Of a stretch of 64,000 bases of DNA, positions 1-8,899 are shown in pieces. This DNA comes from UM-FILTER-40-17 sp032251335 (lineage in GTDB: Bacteria > Bacteroidota > Bacteroidia > Flavobacteriales > Flavobacteriaceae), in NCBI GenBank assembly GCA_032251335.1, contig JAVVDW010000007.1, positions 62,001-126,000 on the forward strand. Direction: 5' to 3'. The notes beneath the pieces are model-generated. The model searched no databases, had not been told where the DNA came from, and saw only the letters and a list, made by a program, of their open reading frames with translations. A program made the position numbers and the translations under genes. Numbering within the stretch: the first letter of the stretch is position 1; each line of letters starts with the position of its first letter.

Positions 1-354
1 AAAATCCAAATCGTGGGTAAACTGGGCGTAATTACACACCCCTATAATGTACCAAGCAATCGTATCGACGCGTCCGGCTAAGCCACCAAAACTCAGTTTG
101 GTTTTGGTTTTATCAAAAAACACGTTTGACGGTATGTTGCCTAGGTGGTATTGATGATCGCTCAAAGTATTGAGGGTTTCCCGGAACGTTTTGACGAGAT
201 GTTCATCACCGTCAAAAAGTGCGGCCAGACCACAGATAACGCCATCACGCGCCCAAATGCGTCGGTAGTTGGTAATGTCGTTGGCACTTGCCAAAAAACC
301 TTTTTCTGTTGCTACTTCGTGAAGCAACGCTGTTGCTTTTTGATAGGCTGTCAT
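1..354 (-). CDS. Glycoside hydrolase, (alpha/alpha)6-barrel type (amylo-1,6-glucosidase or GH100-like), N-terminal part
   Basis: The gene starts at an ATG at 354 and runs off the left edge, so only the first 118 residues are visible. The segment carries RIWARDG (residues 32-38), GNIPSNVF (72-79) and GRVDTIAWYIIG (94-105). This arrangement is seen in glycogen-debranching amylo-alpha-1,6-glucosidases and in GH100 invertase-like hydrolases. No signal peptide is visible, so the enzyme is probably cytoplasmic. Only 2 bases separate it from the upstream trehalase stop, so it is almost certainly the last visible gene of the same sugar operon. A role in breaking down an oligosaccharide imported by the two transporters is inferred. 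The exact family cannot be fixed from this fragment, because the catalytic residues lie outside the window. Confidence 0.7.
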   Translation of the reverse strand, partial: MTAYQKATALLHEVATEKGFLASANDITNYRRIWARDGVICGLAALFDGDEHLVKTFRETLNTLSDHQYHLGNIPSNVFFDKTKTKLSFGGLAGRVDTIAWYIIGVCNYAQFTHDLDF

Positions 355-356
355 AG

Positions 357-2213
357 TTAGAAAATTTTATCGGGGTCTGTTAATTGGTTGAGTTGATCTC
401 TTAAATCAGCTGAAAGCATGGACAGTCCAAGTTGGTAAGATGCATTCATCCATCCAAAACCGGAAGTTGTGATATAGTCAAATTCGGTGCCTACATTGCC
501 GTATTCTGCATAAACCTTGTGTGTGCAGGCCACAACGTCGTATTTTTCGGGAATAGTGCCGTTGTAGTCCACGGCATTTCGGGTAATCATCCACAGCCAA
601 CGATAGATACATTGTTGGGCTTCATCGAGAAAGCCGTAACGAACCAATCCGCGCCAAATTAGCATTTGATGGGGCGCCCATCCGTTGGGGTAATCCCATT
701 GACGCTGGGGTTGGTCTTTGGCTATGTGCGACACTGAAGCTGCCGAGGTGGCCAGTATGCCTCCCTTGGCTAAGTAGTGCGCCATCAAGCAATTTTTTAT
801 TTTTTCGGCTTGTTCGGTCGAACATATACCGCTCCAAAGTGGATAGAAATTGGTGGCTGATTCAAATGCTGTTTGTTTGCCTGTTTTCAAATTATAATCA
901 AAAAAACTGCCTGCTGCTTCGTTCCACATGTATTTGTTCATAAGCATTTTTCTGGAAGCAGCTTTTTCTATCCAATAATCGGAATGGTAATATTTGCCTT
1001 TTGAGGTTTTGAATTTGTTGTTGAAGTAGGTTTTGATTAAATAGGCAAAATCATTTTCGTATTTGTAGAGCAAGGCGTTGAGATCGACACAATTGAGATC
1101 GGCGCAACAGTCATCCAATCGCCAAGAGGTGTCGTGACCGCTTTCGCGCAGGCTGCGGTCATGCCTAAAATACAAATCGAGGTCTTCGTCCACCAGCTGT
1201 CTTTGGCTGTACTTTTGTTCAAATTCTTGAAGAGAAAGGCCGTGTTTATATGCAAATTTCTGCAATACTTTTTCAAAATGACCCGGTTCGGTTTCCGGCG
1301 GCACACCTATTCCTTCGGCAAAATAGCGGTTCAGGCCGGTATGTGTCAATCTTTTTCCATCCACCATCCAAACGGTTTCATATTCTTTAATAGCCGTTTC
1401 CAAAGTTTCTTGTAACCATTTCAAATCTTGCGTATTTCCGGATTCAAAAACCTCTCTGATGAACGAACTCAAGAAGGGCGGTTGTGTTCTTGTCAGGTAA
1501 TAGGTTCGGTTTGCATTGAGTATTTTGCCGTAGTGTTCTATTTGGTAGCAAAAATTATCCACCATGGCTTTCGCCAAATCTACGCGGTCATCTAACAGCA
1601 GCCCCACTCCTTCAAAATAACTGTCCCAACCGTACATTTCGTTGAACCGACCACCGGGCACAACAAATGGAACACCTCTTTCATTTTCTATTTTTAAGGA
1701 CAAAATACCCGGTTTGTTGTTGATGCTCAGTACGTATTTAGGTGTTATTTTTTTGGGTAGGACGACCAACTCCATTTCGGGATGTGAACAGGCTATTTCG
1801 GAGAAATACTTTCTGCCTGTTTTGTCTGTGCAAGGCACATAGAGTCTTTGCTTGTCTGTCGACGCTTTATCGTCACCTAAAATAGTGGCCAAGCCGTCTT
1901 TATCTACACTTCGGGTGAGGTCATTCCAAAAGTAATCTCTTATCATACGCGAGATTCTGTCGGCGGGTGCTTCTTCAATTTTAGTAAGCGGTATCTCTGC
2001 TATGGTTTTTCCGGCTTTCTTTTCCAATGCCAACTCTTGCAGTAAATTGGAAAGTTGATACGTTCCTTTTACGGTATATGTCTGCCCACCATGGGCTTCA
2101 AGGATAAAACTTTTGGGGCCGGTATCTTCTTTGGTGATTTTTTTATCGCCATCCGTGTCTTCCTGTGCCAACAAGGCGGTAAGGGTTTTTTCTATATCAA
2201 GCCTGAACTGCAT
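357..2213 (-). CDS. Trehalase, GH37, neutral-trehalase type with calcium-binding loop
   Basis: This enzyme hydrolyses alpha,alpha-trehalose to two glucose molecules. Both GH37 signatures are present: PGGRFNEMYGWDSY (residues 186-199) and QWDYPNGWAP (505-514). By family analogy the general acid is the Asp in GHDTSWR (about D361) and the base is the Glu in PEKYD (E556). The N-terminus has an EF-hand-like loop, DTDGDKKITKED (19-30), that closely resembles the calcium loop of fungal neutral trehalases (Trehalase_Ca-bi). There is no signal peptide, so it is predicted to be cytoplasmic, consistent with uptake of intact disaccharide by the adjacent permeases. Its start overlaps the end of the MFS gene by 17 bases, suggesting translational coupling. 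The 618-residue length fits a full GH37 enzyme. Confidence 0.93.
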   Translation of the reverse strand: MQFRLDIEKTLTALLAQEDTDGDKKITKEDTGPKSFILEAHGGQTYTVKGTYQLSNLLQELALEKKAGKTIAEIPLTKIEEAPADRISRMIRDYFWNDLTRSVDKDGLATILGDDKASTDKQRLYVPCTDKTGRKYFSEIACSHPEMELVVLPKKITPKYVLSINNKPGILSLKIENERGVPFVVPGGRFNEMYGWDSYFEGVGLLLDDRVDLAKAMVDNFCYQIEHYGKILNANRTYYLTRTQPPFLSSFIREVFESGNTQDLKWLQETLETAIKEYETVWMVDGKRLTHTGLNRYFAEGIGVPPETEPGHFEKVLQKFAYKHGLSLQEFEQKYSQRQLVDEDLDLYFRHDRSLRESGHDTSWRLDDCCADLNCVDLNALLYKYENDFAYLIKTYFNNKFKTSKGKYYHSDYWIEKAASRKMLMNKYMWNEAAGSFFDYNLKTGKQTAFESATNFYPLWSGICSTEQAEKIKNCLMAHYLAKGGILATSAASVSHIAKDQPQRQWDYPNGWAPHQMLIWRGLVRYGFLDEAQQCIYRWLWMITRNAVDYNGTIPEKYDVVACTHKVYAEYGNVGTEFDYITTSGFGWMNASYQLGLSMLSADLRDQLNQLTDPDKIF

Positions 2214-3423
2214 TTCTGGATGTTAATTTTTTGAGTATAAAATATGAAATCAAAAGAAAAGTCATGGGTATCAAAATAAAATAGAATGCATTTTCAGGGC
2301 CTTTGTTTTTAAACAGCCAACCGGTAATCACAGACCCCATGGAACCTCCAACAGCCGAAAAAACTACGATAAGTCCGGTCATAGGGCTGTGCAGTTTTTT
2401 GGGCAATGCGCTCAACACTATCGAGTTTAAAAGCGGGTAAATAGGCGCAATAAACAATCCTACAATGGGAAATGCAAAACCAATAAGTGGAATATCATTA
2501 ATAGATTGGATGGCTTTTACCTCTATTCCGACTGTTTTGGGCAGTAAAAAAACGACCAAAAACATGGCTGTAACGGTGCAAAAACTCAACACCCAAATCC
2601 AGTGAACTTTACGTGTGAGTACACCCGCCAACAACCTTCCGATTGCCAGTGAAATAGCAAAAATACTCGCCATCATAATACTGACACTTTCCGGGAGGTG
2701 TAACACATTTTGGTTGAAGGTAGGCAGCCATGTCATGATGCCTTGTTCGATCATCACAAAGAGAAAAGCACTGATGATAAACACTAAGGTCAGCAGGCGT
2801 GCCATCAATTTCATCATTTCTACAAAATCTTGTGCCAAATCCACACCGGGAATCTCCGGTGTTTTGTCAAATTTTGTAAAGTATAAAAACAAAAAAGAGA
2901 GTACAGATGCCGCTGCCAACAACCAATAAACGCGCAACCAAGCATCCGGGTTGGTGTCGCTATTGAAGGAAGGAAATAAAAAATACGCTAAGGCAATCCC
3001 TATCATAAAAACGCCTTCTATATTGCTCATCAAGCTGTTGTGCTCTTTGGGGTTTTCCGTCACCATCCCAATCATGGAATAGACGGATACTTTTATCAAA
3101 GCAAAGGAAGTACCCACGGTGGCAAAGAGTACTTTTGCGGCAAAAAACGAATTGCCATAAAACATAAAAATACAGGCAAAGGAAACCAAAGCCAAGGCGA
3201 TTAGCATGGCTCTTTTGTAGCCTATACGTGGCAAAAAAGAGGCAATGACAAAGGAAACGATGGCAATAGGCATGTCTTTAAAAGGTTCCAACACACTGGC
3301 CTGATCCTCAGCCACTCCGTAATTGTTCAACGACTTTAGGATGACTATTCCGACACTATTGAGCAAAATTGCAAACACAAAGTAATTGAGAAAAAGCGAA
3401 ATTTTGACCCCTGTATGTTTCAT
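2197..3423 (-). CDS. MFS permease, probable sugar uptake
   Basis: This is a 408-residue, strongly hydrophobic protein with about 12 predicted membrane segments arranged as two halves around a polar stretch near residues 190-200, as in the major facilitator superfamily. The early part resembles FucP/TsgA-like sugar-proton symporters. It lies between the symporter gene and the trehalase gene, overlapping the latter by 17 bases, so trehalose or a related glucoside is the inferred substrate. No motif in the sequence fixes the substrate. The ATG at 3423 is the first in the frame and lies 94 bases downstream of the symporter stop. Confidence 0.85.
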   Translation of the reverse strand: MKHTGVKISLFLNYFVFAILLNSVGIVILKSLNNYGVAEDQASVLEPFKDMPIAIVSFVIASFLPRIGYKRAMLIALALVSFACIFMFYGNSFFAAKVLFATVGTSFALIKVSVYSMIGMVTENPKEHNSLMSNIEGVFMIGIALAYFLFPSFNSDTNPDAWLRVYWLLAAASVLSFLFLYFTKFDKTPEIPGVDLAQDFVEMMKLMARLLTLVFIISAFLFVMIEQGIMTWLPTFNQNVLHLPESVSIMMASIFAISLAIGRLLAGVLTRKVHWIWVLSFCTVTAMFLVVFLLPKTVGIEVKAIQSINDIPLIGFAFPIVGLFIAPIYPLLNSIVLSALPKKLHSPMTGLIVVFSAVGGSMGSVITGWLFKNKGPENAFYFILIPMTFLLISYFILKKLTSRNAVQA

Positions 3424-3517
3424 TTGTTTGTTGTTTTAATTGATAAAAACCGCTTGTCGGTCATTGCTTCGTTTGGATGTAATCCGCTAAATACAGACCT
3501 TTAGTTTTTTTTTGATG

Positions 3518-5236
3518 TTACCAAAAATAGCCCACAATAATACTGGTTATTATCAGTAGTACAATTGCCAATTTTCGATAGTTTTTATACCAAGGTAACG
3601 GACGCAATTCAATAGTTTCTGCATCAAAAATAGCTTTTTTGTAGGTGTATTCTGCGACTTGATGCACCGGTGGCGGTTCCGTAGCTAAACTTACCACCAC
3701 ATGAACCACTATGCTGATTATAAACAAAATGGAAGCTTTCCCCAGAAAATGTATTTCATTGATTGCGGGCACCCAATCGAAACCTTGTGACAGTATCATA
3801 AAAACCGCCAATGAAAAACCAACCAACAAACTCACTATTGAGCCTGTGCCATTTCCTCGTTTCCAAAACATGCCCAATATGAAGGTAGAAACCGCCGGTG
3901 GTGAGGTAAAAGCAATCACAAGTTGTAAATAAGTCCAAAGGGAATCACTTACTTTCTCTATTTGCGGCACCCATAAAATAGCCAACACCACCAAAATGGC
4001 AGTAGTAATCTGTCCGGATTTTACGAGTTGTTTGCTCGTAAGTTTCGGGTTTATTTGGCGCACAAAATCCATGGTGACTAAGGTAGATGCCGAATTAAAA
4101 GTTGCAGAAACAGAAGACATCATCGCGGCCATGAGTCCGGCTACCACAAGGCCCAAAATACCTGCCGGCAACAAATTGAACAACAAAACGGGATAGGTAA
4201 GATTGGGACAATTACTCAAATCGGCGCAAATTTCGCCGTTTGTCAGTTGGTAGTTTAAGCCGGTAATATCTAAACTATTGAAGAGCAAAAGTGCTAATAT
4301 ACCGGGCACAACCATGATAAAGATGACAGGAAGTTTGAGCAAACCAGCAAAAAGCGCGCCCATACGTCCGTGATTCAAATCCTTGGCGCCTAAAACGCGT
4401 TGTACCATAAATTGATTGTTTGCCCAAAAATAGAAACCCAATAATGGCACACCTGAGAGCAAACCCCACCAAGGCATAAATTCGTCGTTTGATGGTCTGA
4501 CCAAGCTAAATACTTCCTCCGAATTCTGAGGAATAAACTTTCCTTCGGCCAACCTGTCACCAAAATTGACATCGCCAGCTGCTAGCATGGCGTCTAGTTT
4601 TGTGGTCATCAAATGCCACCCGCCACCGAGCCGGTCAAAGGCAAAATAAGTAAGCAGGCAAGAGCCTAAAATGAGTAAAACGGCCTGTATGACTTCTGTT
4701 TGTATCACCGAATTCAATCCGCCGGGTATGGTATAGGCGGCGGCGGCAACGGCAAGAATGACCAAAATCAAATCCGAATCCATTTGAGGAAAAACAAGGG
4801 TCAATACGATTTTACCAACATACAATCCGGCAGCTGTGTCCACCAAAATATTACCGACTACGGTGATAAAAGAAAAATAATACCTGGAACGGCTGTCATA
4901 CCGGCGTTCCAAAAATTCGGGCATGGTATAAACCCCGGATCGCAGGTAGAAAGGCAAAAAGAAAATGGCAAAAAAGATGAGTACCACTACGGCATACCAT
5001 TCGTAGTTGTACACATTTATGTTTGTCTGATAGGCATCGGAAGCCAAACCTACAAGGGTAGAACTGGAAATATTGGCAGAAAAAAGCGCAATGCCAACGA
5101 TGGGCCAAGTCATCGTCCTGCCACCGAGAAAATAATCTTCGGAACTGCTGCGTTTAGATTTAGAAATTCCGTAAATAATAATGCCGATGAGGTAAATTAA
5201 AATTACGGCAAAGTCTAGAAAGGTTAAGTTATTCAT
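3518..5236 (-). CDS. Sodium:solute symporter (SSS family), probable sugar transporter
   Basis: This is a 572-residue membrane protein of the sodium/solute symporter family. After the first helix it shows the family features GGRTMTWP (about residues 39-46) and SANISSSTLVGLAS (about 53-66), followed by some 13 predicted membrane helices and a hydrophilic cytoplasmic C-terminal tail before a last helix. Sugar members related to SglT have this architecture. It is the first gene of the minus-strand sugar operon. A -7 box (5292-5299) and a palindromic candidate operator (5241-5250) lie just upstream of its ATG, so it is likely under control of the divergent LacI protein. The substrate is inferred only from neighbours. 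Confidence 0.9.
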   Translation of the reverse strand: MNNLTFLDFAVILIYLIGIIIYGISKSKRSSSEDYFLGGRTMTWPIVGIALFSANISSSTLVGLASDAYQTNINVYNYEWYAVVVLIFFAIFFLPFYLRSGVYTMPEFLERRYDSRSRYYFSFITVVGNILVDTAAGLYVGKIVLTLVFPQMDSDLILVILAVAAAAYTIPGGLNSVIQTEVIQAVLLILGSCLLTYFAFDRLGGGWHLMTTKLDAMLAAGDVNFGDRLAEGKFIPQNSEEVFSLVRPSNDEFMPWWGLLSGVPLLGFYFWANNQFMVQRVLGAKDLNHGRMGALFAGLLKLPVIFIMVVPGILALLLFNSLDITGLNYQLTNGEICADLSNCPNLTYPVLLFNLLPAGILGLVVAGLMAAMMSSVSATFNSASTLVTMDFVRQINPKLTSKQLVKSGQITTAILVVLAILWVPQIEKVSDSLWTYLQLVIAFTSPPAVSTFILGMFWKRGNGTGSIVSLLVGFSLAVFMILSQGFDWVPAINEIHFLGKASILFIISIVVHVVVSLATEPPPVHQVAEYTYKKAIFDAETIELRPLPWYKNYRKLAIVLLIITSIIVGYFW

Positions 5237-5240
5237 ATCT

Positions 5241-5250
5241 AAAACGTTTT
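5241..5250. promoter_or_regulatory. Candidate LacI-family operator
   Basis: AAAACGTTTT is a perfect 10-base palindrome centred on CG, the usual core of LacI/GalR-family operators. It lies between the predicted -7 box of the symporter operon and its start codon, where a bound repressor would block transcription. Binding by the adjacent regulator is inferred. Confidence 0.5.
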
Positions 5251-5291
5251 CGGAATGATTTAATGATTTGTTTGTTTAAGTTTGAAATTAG

Positions 5292-5299
5292 CAAACATA
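5292..5299 (-). promoter_or_regulatory. Bacteroidota -7 box for sugar operon
   Basis: Read on the minus strand this is TATGTTTG, matching the Bacteroidota sigma-ABfr -7 consensus TAnnTTTG, 56 bases upstream of the symporter ATG. Confidence 0.55.
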
Positions 5300-5449
5300 T
5301 TATGTAGCAATTAACAATAAGTCAAATTTTGTTTCTAAATTTTGTCGAATATACATTTTTCGATGAAAAGAAAAAAAAATACAACAGAAATTAACCAATT
5401 TTGTATAGTGTTCTGATTATATTTTTAAATTTACAACACAACTAAAAAT

Positions 5450-6469
5450 ATGCAAGAAGTTACCCTCAAACAGATTGCTGAAATACTTCAAATTTCGGTA
5501 ACTACCGTTTCCAAAGCGCTTAAGGATTACAAAGATGTAAGCCCTAAAACCAAGGCAGAGGTTCGAAATTTAGCGGCAAAACTCAATTACAAACCCAACC
5601 CCACCGCACTGAGTTTGCGCAATAGAGAAACCAAAATCATTGGACTGATTATCCCCGAAGTGGTGCATCATTTTTTTGCAAGTATTATCCATGGTGTGGT
5701 TTTAGAAGCCGAAAACCACGGTTATTTGGTTATTTCGTTAATTTCAAACGACTCCTACGAACTCGAAAAACAGCAAGTGGCCCTGCTACTCGACAAAAGA
5801 GTTGACGGCATTTTGGTTTCACTTGCCGGCAGTACCGTTCACACCCATCACATCAGTCAAATTCTCAAAAAAGAAGTGCCACTTGTGATGTTCGATAAAA
5901 TTTCTGACGAAATTCGCTGTTCTCAAGTCATCATAGACGACTGGCAAGCAGCTTTTGAAGCCACAGAAAAGCTCATTTTAAGTGGTTGTAGAAAAATCAT
6001 TCACCTCAAAGGCCCGGACGGGCCCAAAACATCCCAAGACAGGCTTGATGGCTACAAAGATGCCCTGAAAAAACATCGAATTCCTTTCCATTCTTCTTAT
6101 GTTTATACCAGTAATAACGTGAGCATAGACGATGGTTACAAACTCACCGAACAAGCCCTAAAAGACCATCCGGATATGGATGCCGTTTTTTGCATCACAG
6201 ATTTGGTGGCTGCGGGCGTACACAAGTATTGCAAAACCCACCAGATTAAGATGCCTGAACAGGTTTCCATCATCGGATTTTCAAACTGGCTCATCTCTGA
6301 GTTGATGAGTCCTTCTTTGAGCACGGTAGATCAACCCGGCTATGAAATGGGTATTAGAGCCGTCAATTTACTCATTCAAGAAATTGGTTCAAAAAAGAAC
6401 GATGAAAAGTCAACGCTGCAAAAAATTGTTCTGCCTACAAAAGTTTTACTCAGAGAAACTACGCGTTAA
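5450..6469 (+). CDS. LacI/GalR-family transcriptional regulator of the sugar locus
   Basis: This is a 339-residue protein with an N-terminal helix-turn-helix (residues 4-23, including VTTVSKAL) and the hinge region NYKPNPTALSLR, followed by a periplasmic-binding-protein-like effector domain from about residue 60 (KIIGLIIPEV) to the end. This is the classic LacI architecture and length. It is divergent from the symporter-MFS-trehalase operon across a 213-base gap that contains the CG-centred palindrome, so it is the probable local repressor responding to a sugar. Upstream of its ATG a TTTTG (5399-5403) and a TAAATTTA (5426-5433) stand at suitable spacing for a promoter, although the second deviates by one base from the consensus. 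Confidence 0.93.
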   Translation: MQEVTLKQIAEILQISVTTVSKALKDYKDVSPKTKAEVRNLAAKLNYKPNPTALSLRNRETKIIGLIIPEVVHHFFASIIHGVVLEAENHGYLVISLISNDSYELEKQQVALLLDKRVDGILVSLAGSTVHTHHISQILKKEVPLVMFDKISDEIRCSQVIIDDWQAAFEATEKLILSGCRKIIHLKGPDGPKTSQDRLDGYKDALKKHRIPFHSSYVYTSNNVSIDDGYKLTEQALKDHPDMDAVFCITDLVAAGVHKYCKTHQIKMPEQVSIIGFSNWLISELMSPSLSTVDQPGYEMGIRAVNLLIQEIGSKKNDEKSTLQKIVLPTKVLLRETTR

Positions 6470-6553
6470 TTATTGATGCAATTCAATCGGATGTTTAACA
6501 TTGTCCTTTGTAAAATAAAGAGCGTAATCAAACAGTTTATCAATCTGAACGCT

Positions 6554-6561
6554 TAATTTTG
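6554..6561 (+). promoter_or_regulatory. -7 box upstream of malic enzyme
   Basis: TAATTTTG matches TAnnTTTG, 21 bases upstream of the ATG at 6583. Its position overlaps the alternative upstream TTG start (6559), which argues for the ATG as the true start. Confidence 0.55.
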
Positions 6562-6582
6562 CAATTCATTTACAAAAATACC

Positions 6583-8859
6583 ATGGGCAAAAAAAACAAA
6601 CTTTCGGATGCTTTGGCCTATCACCAGTATCCAAAACCCGGAAAAATAGAAGTCATTCCTACCAAAAAACACAGCTCCCAACGCGATTTGTCTTTGGCGT
6701 ACTCACCGGGCGTGGCAGAACCTTGTCTGGCTATTGAAAAAAATAAGGCTGATGCCTACAAATACACCATCAAGGGCAACTTGGTAGCGGTCATCACTAA
6801 CGGAACTGCGGTTTTAGGCTTGGGTGACATTGGCCCGGAGGCCTCCAAACCGGTGATGGAAGGTAAAGGCCTGCTCTTTAAAATCTTTGCCGATATTGAT
6901 GTTTTTGATATAGAACTCGACACCAAAGACATCGACAAATTTGTAGAAACGGTAAAAACCATAGCACCTACTTTTGGCGGTATCAATCTAGAAGATATAA
7001 AAGCGCCGGAAGCCTTTGAAATTGAAAGACGCCTCAAAGAAGAGTTAGACATACCGGTTATGCACGACGACCAACACGGCACAGCCATTATCTCCGCAGC
7101 AGCACTTCTCAACGCGGTAGAACTGGCCGGTAAAAAAATGGAAGATATCAAAATGGTCATCAGTGGTGCCGGTGCTGCTGCCATTTCGTGCGCAAAGCTT
7201 TACAAAGCTTTCGGCGTTCAAGGACAAAACATGGTTATGTTTGACAGCAAAGGTGCCATCACCAAAAGCAGAACCGATTTGACCTGTGAAAAAGAAGAAT
7301 TTGCCATAGACCGCGAGGTAGAGAATTTGGAAAAGGCTTTGATTGATGCAGATGTTTTTATCGGGCTTTCCAAAGCCGGCATTCTCAAGCCACAAATGTT
7401 GAAAAAAATGGCAAAAAATCCCGTTGTTTTTGCCATGGCCAACCCCGATCCGGAAATAGATTACCCACTAGCCATCAAAACCCGAAAAGACATTATCATG
7501 GCTACGGGCAGATCCGATTATCCCAATCAGGTAAACAATGTGCTCGGTTTTCCATTTATATTCCGTGGCGCACTCGATGTGAGAGCAACAAAAATTAACG
7601 AAGCCATGAAGATGGCTGCCGTAAAAGCCTTGGCTGAACTTGCCAAAGAACCTGTGCCCGAGCAAGTAAATATTGCCTACAGCGAAACCAAACTATCCTT
7701 TGGCAGAGATTATATCATTCCCAAACCCGTAGATCCAAGACTGATAGCCACCGTTCCTGTAGCAGTGGCCAAAGCTGCCATAGAATCGGGCGTTGCTACC
7801 TGTAATATAGATGATTGGGATCGGTACGTAGATGAGTTGCATGCCCGAATGGGTTCCGAAAACAAAATAATCCGCATGATGTTTGACCGTGCCAAAAAGA
7901 ATCCGAAAAGGGTCATTTTTGCGGAAGCAGATCACATCAACGTAATCAAAGCTGCACAGATAGTGCACGAGGAAGGTATTGCCATTCCAATATTGCTCGG
8001 CAAGAAAAACATCATCATCGAACTAAAAAAAGAAATTGGCTTCGAAGCCGATGTCGCCATCATCGATCCAAAATCTGACGAAGAATGCGGCAGAAAAGAC
8101 CGTTATGCCGACGTGTATTGGAAAGCGCGCAAAAGAAAAGGCGTTACCCGTTTTGCCGCAGGAAACCTGATGCGCGAACGCAACTATTTTGCAGCCATGA
8201 TGGTAAACGAAGGCGAAGCAGACGCCGTCATTTCGGGTTATTCGAGAAATTACCCTTCCGTGCTCAAGCCCATGCTCGAACTTATTGGCCCGGCCAAAAA
8301 TGTACACCGCGTAGCCGCTACAAACTTGATGCTCACCAGACGAGGCCCTATGTTCTTGTCTGACACGGCCATCAACATAGAACCGGATGCTTTTACGCTT
8401 TCAAAAATAGCCGCAATGACGGCAAGGGTTGTAAAAATGTTCGGAATTGAGCCCGTTATGGCTATGGTCTCTTTCTCAAACTTTGGCTCTTCCAAGCATA
8501 AAAACGCCACAAAAGTTGCCGAAGCAGTCTCGCTGTTGCATGAGAACTATCCGCATCTTTCAGTTGACGGAGAGCTTCAGACCGATTTTGCCTTGAATGA
8601 ACATCTTAGGGAAAGTACCTTTCCCTTCAGTAAACTTTCGGGTAAAAAAATCAATACGCTTGTTTTTCCAAACTTGGATGCTTCTAACATCACCTACAAA
8701 CTGCTGAAAGAGCTCAACGAAGCAGACTCTATCGGCCCCATTTTGATGGGTATGCGAAAACCTGTACATATATTACAACTAGGTGCCAGCGTGGACGAAA
8801 TTGTCAATATGGCGGCCATCGCCGTCATTGATGCCCAAGAAAAGGAAAAGGTAAAATAA
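6583..8859 (+). CDS. maeB: NADP-dependent malic enzyme with phosphotransacetylase-like C-terminal domain
   Basis: This enzyme oxidatively decarboxylates malate to pyruvate with NADP+, giving pyruvate and reducing power. The N-terminal half (about residues 1-430) holds the malic enzyme domains, with the signature VMHDDQHGTA and the nucleotide-binding motif ISGAGAAA. The remainder (about 430-758) is the phosphate acetyl/butaryl transferase-like domain seen in large MaeB-type enzymes, where it acts as a regulatory domain sensing acetyl-CoA. The 758-residue length is typical of this fused form. The ATG at 6583 is preferred over the TTG at 6559, because the predicted -7 box covers the latter. It stands alone, followed 40 bases later by ruvA. 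Confidence 0.95.
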   Translation: MGKKNKLSDALAYHQYPKPGKIEVIPTKKHSSQRDLSLAYSPGVAEPCLAIEKNKADAYKYTIKGNLVAVITNGTAVLGLGDIGPEASKPVMEGKGLLFKIFADIDVFDIELDTKDIDKFVETVKTIAPTFGGINLEDIKAPEAFEIERRLKEELDIPVMHDDQHGTAIISAAALLNAVELAGKKMEDIKMVISGAGAAAISCAKLYKAFGVQGQNMVMFDSKGAITKSRTDLTCEKEEFAIDREVENLEKALIDADVFIGLSKAGILKPQMLKKMAKNPVVFAMANPDPEIDYPLAIKTRKDIIMATGRSDYPNQVNNVLGFPFIFRGALDVRATKINEAMKMAAVKALAELAKEPVPEQVNIAYSETKLSFGRDYIIPKPVDPRLIATVPVAVAKAAIESGVATCNIDDWDRYVDELHARMGSENKIIRMMFDRAKKNPKRVIFAEADHINVIKAAQIVHEEGIAIPILLGKKNIIIELKKEIGFEADVAIIDPKSDEECGRKDRYADVYWKARKRKGVTRFAAGNLMRERNYFAAMMVNEGEADAVISGYSRNYPSVLKPMLELIGPAKNVHRVAATNLMLTRRGPMFLSDTAINIEPDAFTLSKIAAMTARVVKMFGIEPVMAMVSFSNFGSSKHKNATKVAEAVSLLHENYPHLSVDGELQTDFALNEHLRESTFPFSKLSGKKINTLVFPNLDASNITYKLLKELNEADSIGPILMGMRKPVHILQLGASVDEIVNMAAIAVIDAQEKEKVK

Positions 8860-8865
8860 AATTTT

Positions 8866-8873
8866 TACATTTG
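8866..8873 (+). promoter_or_regulatory. -7 box for ruvA-sprA
   Basis: TACATTTG matches TAnnTTTG and lies 26 bases upstream of the ruvA ATG. Confidence 0.5.
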
Positions 8874-8899
8874 GTCACTTTTCAAGCTCGTCCTATTTT

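Noticed and set aside
6559..6582. Upstream TTG start for malic enzyme
   Set aside because: The -7 box at 6554-6561 covers this codon and the ATG at 6583 gives the normal N-terminus.
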